Assembly: GCA_947629175.1 (NCBI GenBank)
Contig: CANRCT010000026.1
Span: forward strand, 1-45,237
DNA length: 45,237 nt
Direction of reading: 5' to 3'
Source of the DNA: an uncultured Muribaculaceae bacterium
Lineage (GTDB): Bacteria > Bacteroidota > Bacteroidia > Bacteroidales > Muribaculaceae
Every line of letters starts with the position of its first letter. Within the stretch, counting starts at the first letter, position 1. Shown piece after piece: positions 42,003 through 45,237 of the stretch. Position numbers and translations under genes: made by a program. Under the pieces are notes generated by a model that worked only from the letters and a program-made list of their open reading frames with translations, had not been told where the DNA came from and ran no database searches.

Positions 42003-43075
42003 GACAACTTACTGCACTCTTTCTGGCAGCAACGGCTCTGGTGGCCGGCGCCCAGACCACACAGAAATTCACTGCAAGCAAGCTGAATGAATACGGACTG
42101 GTCTACAATCTTCCGCATACGGTGGTGGATGTCACCGTCGAAGCCGAGAAGACCGTCAGCACCCCGGGAGAATTCTATAAATACTGCAGCAAATATCTCG
42201 GCACCAAGCCTGTGACGGAGCCATCGACCGAATGGAGGGTGAAGAGCATCGTCATAACCACCCGTGGCATCGCCGACGAGAAAGAGTCGTATCTCGTGCA
42301 GTTCAAAAATGGGAGCGCGCCGTTCATGCTTCTTGACGAAAACAATTTTCCGCTGACGGTCAACGATGAGGACTATGAGCCTCAGCCGGCTCCCGCTCTG
42401 CCTCAGCCGGTGGCCGCCGCTCCGACTATCCTTCAGACTCCCGCCGCCCGGCAGGCCATGACCGAGGATATGCTCCGGAGCACGTCGACGGCCAAACGGG
42501 CCGAACTTGCGGCCGCGCGCATATATGAGCTCCGTCAGAGCCGCAGCGATATCGTGTCGGGCAATGCCGATCAGGCTCCGACCGACGGCGAAGGCCTGAA
42601 GCTTGTCCTGGCCAACCTGCAGCAGCAGGAAGATGCGTTGACGGCCATGTTTACTGGCACCAGACAGGTGTCCACCTCAGTCAGAACCTATTCATACGTG
42701 CCTGCTGATATTGCCGATGAGAAGACGGTGCTCATCGGGCGCCTGTCGCTGACCGACGGCCCTGTCGATGCCGATGATCTTTCAGGTATGCCCATATATC
42801 TGTCGTTAAGGGTGACGGCCCGTGGCAAAATTCCGACCAATGACAAGGGTGAGGAGAAGAAATTCCCAAAAGGAGGTCTGGCTTACCGTGTACCCGGCTC
42901 TGCATCGCTTGAGGTCGAAATGGAGGGAGCGACACTCGCTGCGATTGATGCCGACATAGCGCAGCTCGGCATAGTGTTCGGCATCGATCCGGATATGTTT
43001 ACCGATAAAAAGGCTCCCGCCTACGTCGTGTTCGACGCGCAGACGGGAGCTATACGTGAGATCGGCACCAAGTGA
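41999..43075 (+). CDS. DUF4831 family exported protein
   Basis: 358 residues. A signal peptide (RQLTALFLAATALVAGAQ) is followed by FTASKLNEYGLVYNLPHTVVDVTVEAEKT-type sequence (in part: YGLVYNLPHTVVDV) that marks DUF4831. An Ala/Pro-rich linker (PQPAPALPQPVAAAPTI) separates it from the C-terminal region that includes helical AKRAELAAARIYELRQSRSDI, a segment typical of this family. Probably periplasmic; function unknown. ATG 41999 overlaps the preceding stop (ATGA). Confidence 0.8.
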   Translation: MRQLTALFLAATALVAGAQTTQKFTASKLNEYGLVYNLPHTVVDVTVEAEKTVSTPGEFYKYCSKYLGTKPVTEPSTEWRVKSIVITTRGIADEKESYLVQFKNGSAPFMLLDENNFPLTVNDEDYEPQPAPALPQPVAAAPTILQTPAARQAMTEDMLRSTSTAKRAELAAARIYELRQSRSDIVSGNADQAPTDGEGLKLVLANLQQQEDALTAMFTGTRQVSTSVRTYSYVPADIADEKTVLIGRLSLTDGPVDADDLSGMPIYLSLRVTARGKIPTNDKGEEKKFPKGGLAYRVPGSASLEVEMEGATLAAIDADIAQLGIVFGIDPDMFTDKKAPAYVVFDAQTGAIREIGTK

Positions 43076-43086
43076 CGGGTGCCGAT
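43061..43086. terminator. 9-bp hairpin across the DUF4831 stop codon
   Basis: ATCGGCACC (43061-43069) and GGTGCCGAT (43078-43086) form a perfect stem; the 8-base loop contains the TGA at 43073-43075. It sits in the gap between two convergent genes and is probably a shared terminator, though no T run follows. Confidence 0.6.
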
Positions 43087-43096
43087 TACCTGCCGG

Positions 43097-43483
43097 TCAG
43101 TTGGCGGGAACGGGGCCGAAGCGGTTGGGCTGAGGCTCCGATGGAGCGCAGCAGAACACCACGAAGATGATCCAGCCAACAGCCGGTATGAAGTTGATGA
43201 ACCACCAGCCTCCGGCGCGGCCTGTGTCGTGAAGACGGCGCCAGCTGACAGCCAGTGTCGGGATGAGGATTGCAAGCGAGAAAATTCCTGAAATGATGTT
43301 GAAGAGCTTGATGCCTGTTATTCCTGCTATCAGCGAGAGGGCTCCCGACACAATAAAGCAGGCCAGTATCCACCACCAGAACTCGGCGCGCGATGCGCGA
43401 CCGTTGAATTCAGCGTATTTGTTGATAACACGCTTCACCGCGTCTACAAAGCCGAGCGGAGCGGCATGGTTGAAGTCTGTCAT
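43097..43483 (-). CDS. DUF805 family membrane protein
   Basis: 128 residues with about four hydrophobic segments. KYAEFNGRASRAEFWWWIL near the N-terminus is the family hallmark, as is WRRLHDTGRAGGWWFI. It ends in a short Pro/Asn-rich tail. The family is inner-membrane and of unknown function. A poor -7 match (TAACTTCG at 43519-43526) is the only promoter candidate. It is convergent with DUF4831 and divergent from the channel gene. Confidence 0.9.
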   Translation of the reverse strand: MTDFNHAAPLGFVDAVKRVINKYAEFNGRASRAEFWWWILACFIVSGALSLIAGITGIKLFNIISGIFSLAILIPTLAVSWRRLHDTGRAGGWWFINFIPAVGWIIFVVFCCAPSEPQPNRFGPVPAN

Positions 43484-43569
43484 GACTGAAAAATTGTTTT
43501 TGATTATTTAACACGTCGCGAAGTTACAGATTTTTTTGAATCGTGATATAAAACTTTTGCATCGGAGCC

Positions 43570-43609
43570 GGTGTTGGTAAGGTATCAGTTTCAACACCAA
43601 CTACCTTAC
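43570..43609 (+). other. Interleaved inverted repeats before the channel start
   Basis: GGTGTTG (43570-43576) can pair with CAACACC (43592-43598), and GTAAGGTA (43577-43584) with TACCTTAC (43602-43609). The two stems interleave, so they are alternatives or form a pseudoknot. The last arm ends 2 bases before ATG 43612 and would cover the ribosome landing region. Confidence 0.5.
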
Positions 43610-43611
43610 AA

Positions 43612-44901
43612 ATGTTAGCAGATATCATCCCCACCCATCAGGCCGCCCAATGGCTGCTCGTGCATATCGACCGGTTTCTTGACAGCATAGGCCTTGAGAA
43701 AGCCAAAGAGGTGGAAGAGTGGGTCTACGTCATAGTCATTGTGCTCGTGGCGCTTCTGATCGGATGGATCATCCGCAGGCTGATTCTGTTTGGCGCCAAG
43801 AAGTTTGTCAGGCTGCGCAACAGCGCCGCCGGACGTCTGATGCTCGAACAGCGTCTGATGACAAAGTGCAGCCACGTGATACCGCCGCTTGTGGTGCTGG
43901 CTCTTTTGCCTTTCGCATTTGATCCTGCCTCGCAGTTGCTGCGCATTTTCCGGGTAGTGCTCTATATCTATACCCTCGTGGTGGCTGCCATGGCGATATG
44001 TTCGGTGCTGACCTTCCTGTGGATACGTTTTGATCAGAAAGAAAACACCAATAATCTTCCGCTCAAAGGCATCCTCAATGTCGGCAAGGGGATAGTATGG
44101 ATCATAGTGACGGTCATCGCCGGATCGGTGCTTCTCGGCAAGACCCCCGGAGCTTTTTTGGCCGGACTTGGCGCTTTTGCGGCGGCCCTGATGCTGGTAT
44201 TCAAGGATACGATCCTCGGATTCGTCGCGGGCATTCAGCTGTCAAACAACGATATGCTGCATGTGGGCGACTGGATTGTGGTGCCGTCTACCATTGCCAA
44301 TGGCATCGTCATGGATGTGTCGCTTACGGCTGTGAAGGTGAGAAACTGGGACAATACGATCGTCACTCTGCCTCCCTATACGCTTGTGTCCACCTCGTTC
44401 CAGAACTGGCGCGGCATGTCGCAGTCGGGTTCGCGTCAGATATGCCGGTCAGTCAATTTCGAGGCTTACACCGTGAAGCCGTGCGACGACGCTCTGCTGC
44501 AGCGTGTCGTGGCCAGATATCCGAAGCTGAAGGATTTCGTCGACCGTGAGAAGGCATCGGGCAAGGTCGATTATGACCCCGGGACGGCTGTGGTCAACGG
44601 CACCATCGAGACCAATCTCGGACTTTTCCGCGCCTATATGTGCCGCTATCTTCTCGACCATCCGCTCATCCGCACCGACCAGCAGATACTCGTGCGTCTC
44701 CTTGCACCCACCTCCACAGGCATTCCTCTGCAGCTATGGTGCTTCACCACTACCGCTTGGACCGCCTATGAGGCCGTGCAGAGCGAGATCTTCGAGCACA
44801 TTGCCGCTGTCTGCGGCGACTTTGATCTGCGCCTCTTCAACTACGCCTCGGGCATGGACACCGAGACCGTCGAGATGCTCCCCTCCGACTCCCGGTCATG
44901 A
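43612..44901 (+). CDS. Mechanosensitive ion channel, MscS family (YbdG-like)
   Basis: 429 residues. About five membrane segments (40-60, 85-105, 115-140, 155-175 and the pore-lining helix near 180-200: LAGLGAFAAALMLVFKDTILGF). The MscS beta domain follows (VGDWIVVP, TAVKVRNWDNTIVTLPPY, FQNWRGMSQSG). The NWRGM insert and long C-terminal domain match the YbdG subgroup, low-conductance channels of the inner membrane that respond to mild osmotic stress. The start codon lies 2 bases after a structured leader (43570-43609). Confidence 0.9.
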   Translation: MLADIIPTHQAAQWLLVHIDRFLDSIGLEKAKEVEEWVYVIVIVLVALLIGWIIRRLILFGAKKFVRLRNSAAGRLMLEQRLMTKCSHVIPPLVVLALLPFAFDPASQLLRIFRVVLYIYTLVVAAMAICSVLTFLWIRFDQKENTNNLPLKGILNVGKGIVWIIVTVIAGSVLLGKTPGAFLAGLGAFAAALMLVFKDTILGFVAGIQLSNNDMLHVGDWIVVPSTIANGIVMDVSLTAVKVRNWDNTIVTLPPYTLVSTSFQNWRGMSQSGSRQICRSVNFEAYTVKPCDDALLQRVVARYPKLKDFVDREKASGKVDYDPGTAVVNGTIETNLGLFRAYMCRYLLDHPLIRTDQQILVRLLAPTSTGIPLQLWCFTTTAWTAYEAVQSEIFEHIAAVCGDFDLRLFNYASGMDTETVEMLPSDSRS

Positions 44902-45067
44902 CTGTCGCCATTATTTCATGTGGAATTGATTTTCAATGACTTTTGTCGCAGACAATCAACAATATAAGAAATAACGGTACAACTATCCGTTAGGGAAAAG
45001 AGGGGGTAAAAAAGTTGCTTTAATGGAGTGAACGGATTAGAAAAGCCACCCGGATTAGGAGTGGCGT

Positions 45068-45120
45068 AAAAAAACTTAACCCCGAGGTTTGTCCGAAGAC
45101 AGGGACACTCGGGGGATTCC
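45068..45120 (-). ncRNA. Candidate small RNA or attenuator, about 53 nt
   Basis: Transcription from the promoter at 45125-45156 should start near 45120 with G. Within a few bases comes a hairpin: CCCCGAG (minus strand 45114-45108) pairs with CTCGGGG (45086-45080), and an inner TGTCC/GGACA stem closes an 8-base loop, with a 3-base bulge. TTAAG and seven T follow to 45068. A second, weaker hairpin with four T (45065-45041) lies beyond. No reading frame fits inside. Either a short RNA made as a product, or a promoter immediately attenuated. Confidence 0.5.
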
Positions 45121-45124
45121 GTTG

Positions 45125-45156
45125 CAAAATTAGGGAGAAATTCGTAATTTTACAAA
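45125..45156 (-). promoter_or_regulatory. Canonical minus-strand promoter of the small RNA
   Basis: Minus-strand TTTG (45153-45156), a 20-base spacer and TAATTTTG (45125-45132) match the Bacteroidetes consensus fully. Confidence 0.7.
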
Positions 45157-45203
45157 TTGCGGCTCAATCCGAAATTCCGGTGCATAGATTTTTGGGAAAG
45201 TGT

Positions 45204-45211
45204 TAAATTTG
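45204..45211 (+). promoter_or_regulatory. -7 box for the gene at the right edge
   Basis: TAAATTTG matches TAnnTTTG. It ends 4 bases before ATG 45216, so the expected first transcribed base is the A of the start codon. No standard -33 at the right distance. Confidence 0.5.
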
Positions 45212-45215
45212 CAGG

Positions 45216-45237
45216 ATGAAAACTACAGATGCAATAT
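45216..45237 (+). CDS. Start of an unidentified gene, cut by the window edge
   Basis: ATG 45216 opens MKTTDAI and runs off the window. It follows a good -7 box by 4 bases. Too short to identify. Confidence 0.4.

Larger units (their letters stand above)
44902..45215. other. Structured intergenic region after the channel gene
   Basis: No protein gene of note in 314 bases. It contains a short stem TAACGG/CCGTTA in the middle of the left half, two copies of cggattag (45033-45040 and 45051-45058), a small hairpin GCCAC/GTGGC (45045-45065), a large hairpin (45080-45114), a canonical minus-strand promoter (45125-45156) and a plus-strand -7 box (45204-45211). Confidence 0.6.

Overview
The window looks like chromosome of a Bacteroidales bacterium, most likely a Muribaculaceae-type gut organism; the family is an inference. 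The pointers are promoters of the Bacteroidetes type (TTTG, 19-20 bp, TAnnTTTG), almost no Shine-Dalgarno sequences, the uppS-bamA-skp-skp cluster, a long plant-like IspG, a short-LID adenylate kinase, and Bacteroidales families such as DUF6242, DUF6089 and DUF4831. GC content by eye is about 55% over most of the window. It drops sharply in the left 2 kb and is intermediate in the rest of the left 6 kb, which marks an acquired island. No rRNA, tRNA, insertion sequence or CRISPR array was seen.

Layout. (1) 1-6140 is an accessory restriction/defence island, transcribed leftward from one promoter at 6133-6140. It holds a small subunit with the SAM-binding half of an N6-adenine methyltransferase, a 1326-residue protein joining a GIY-YIG nuclease, an SF2 helicase and the catalytic (NPPY) half of the methyltransferase plus target-recognition region, and a HEPN-domain protein whose frame is broken at a run of nine A. 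(2) 6210-8917, leftward: Na+/Ca2+ antiporter, CMP-nonulosonate synthetase and a Fic protein. (3) 8972-13391, rightward: Wzi-like outer-membrane protein, lipoprotein, LegB-like sugar-nucleotide dehydratase and RpoN. Two genes of a nonulosonic (legionaminic or sialic) acid route therefore flank a surface-glycan gene. (4) 13423-17273: PAP2-family protein, PurE, IspG, RibD. (5) 17351-28506: DUF6242 lipoprotein, DUF6089 protein, UppS, BamA, two Skp/OmpH chaperones, MurI, a zinc metallopeptidase and a secreted CotH/lamin-tail protein; this is mainly an envelope-biogenesis block. (6) 28548-34924, leftward: carA-carB-prmC-recX-comF behind a textbook promoter. (7) 35029-38374, leftward: two rhomboid proteases, a membrane-anchored EEP-family hydrolase and a nitroreductase behind another textbook promoter. 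(8) 38605-45237: HU, Adk, Hpt, the bifunctional NAD(P)H-hydrate repair enzyme, DUF4831, DUF805, a YbdG-like mechanosensitive channel, a structured intergenic region with a candidate small RNA, and the first codons of another gene.

The most interesting parts are the left island and the right-hand intergenic region. The island resembles a single-chain Type ISP restriction enzyme cut in an unusual place: a GIY-YIG nuclease replaces the usual one and the SAM-binding half is supplied by a separate polypeptide. Its target-recognition part is AT-rich and looks swapped in, and its HEPN partner may be switched by A-tract slippage. In the intergenic region after the channel gene, a canonical minus-strand promoter is followed within about 50 bases by a hairpin and seven U.
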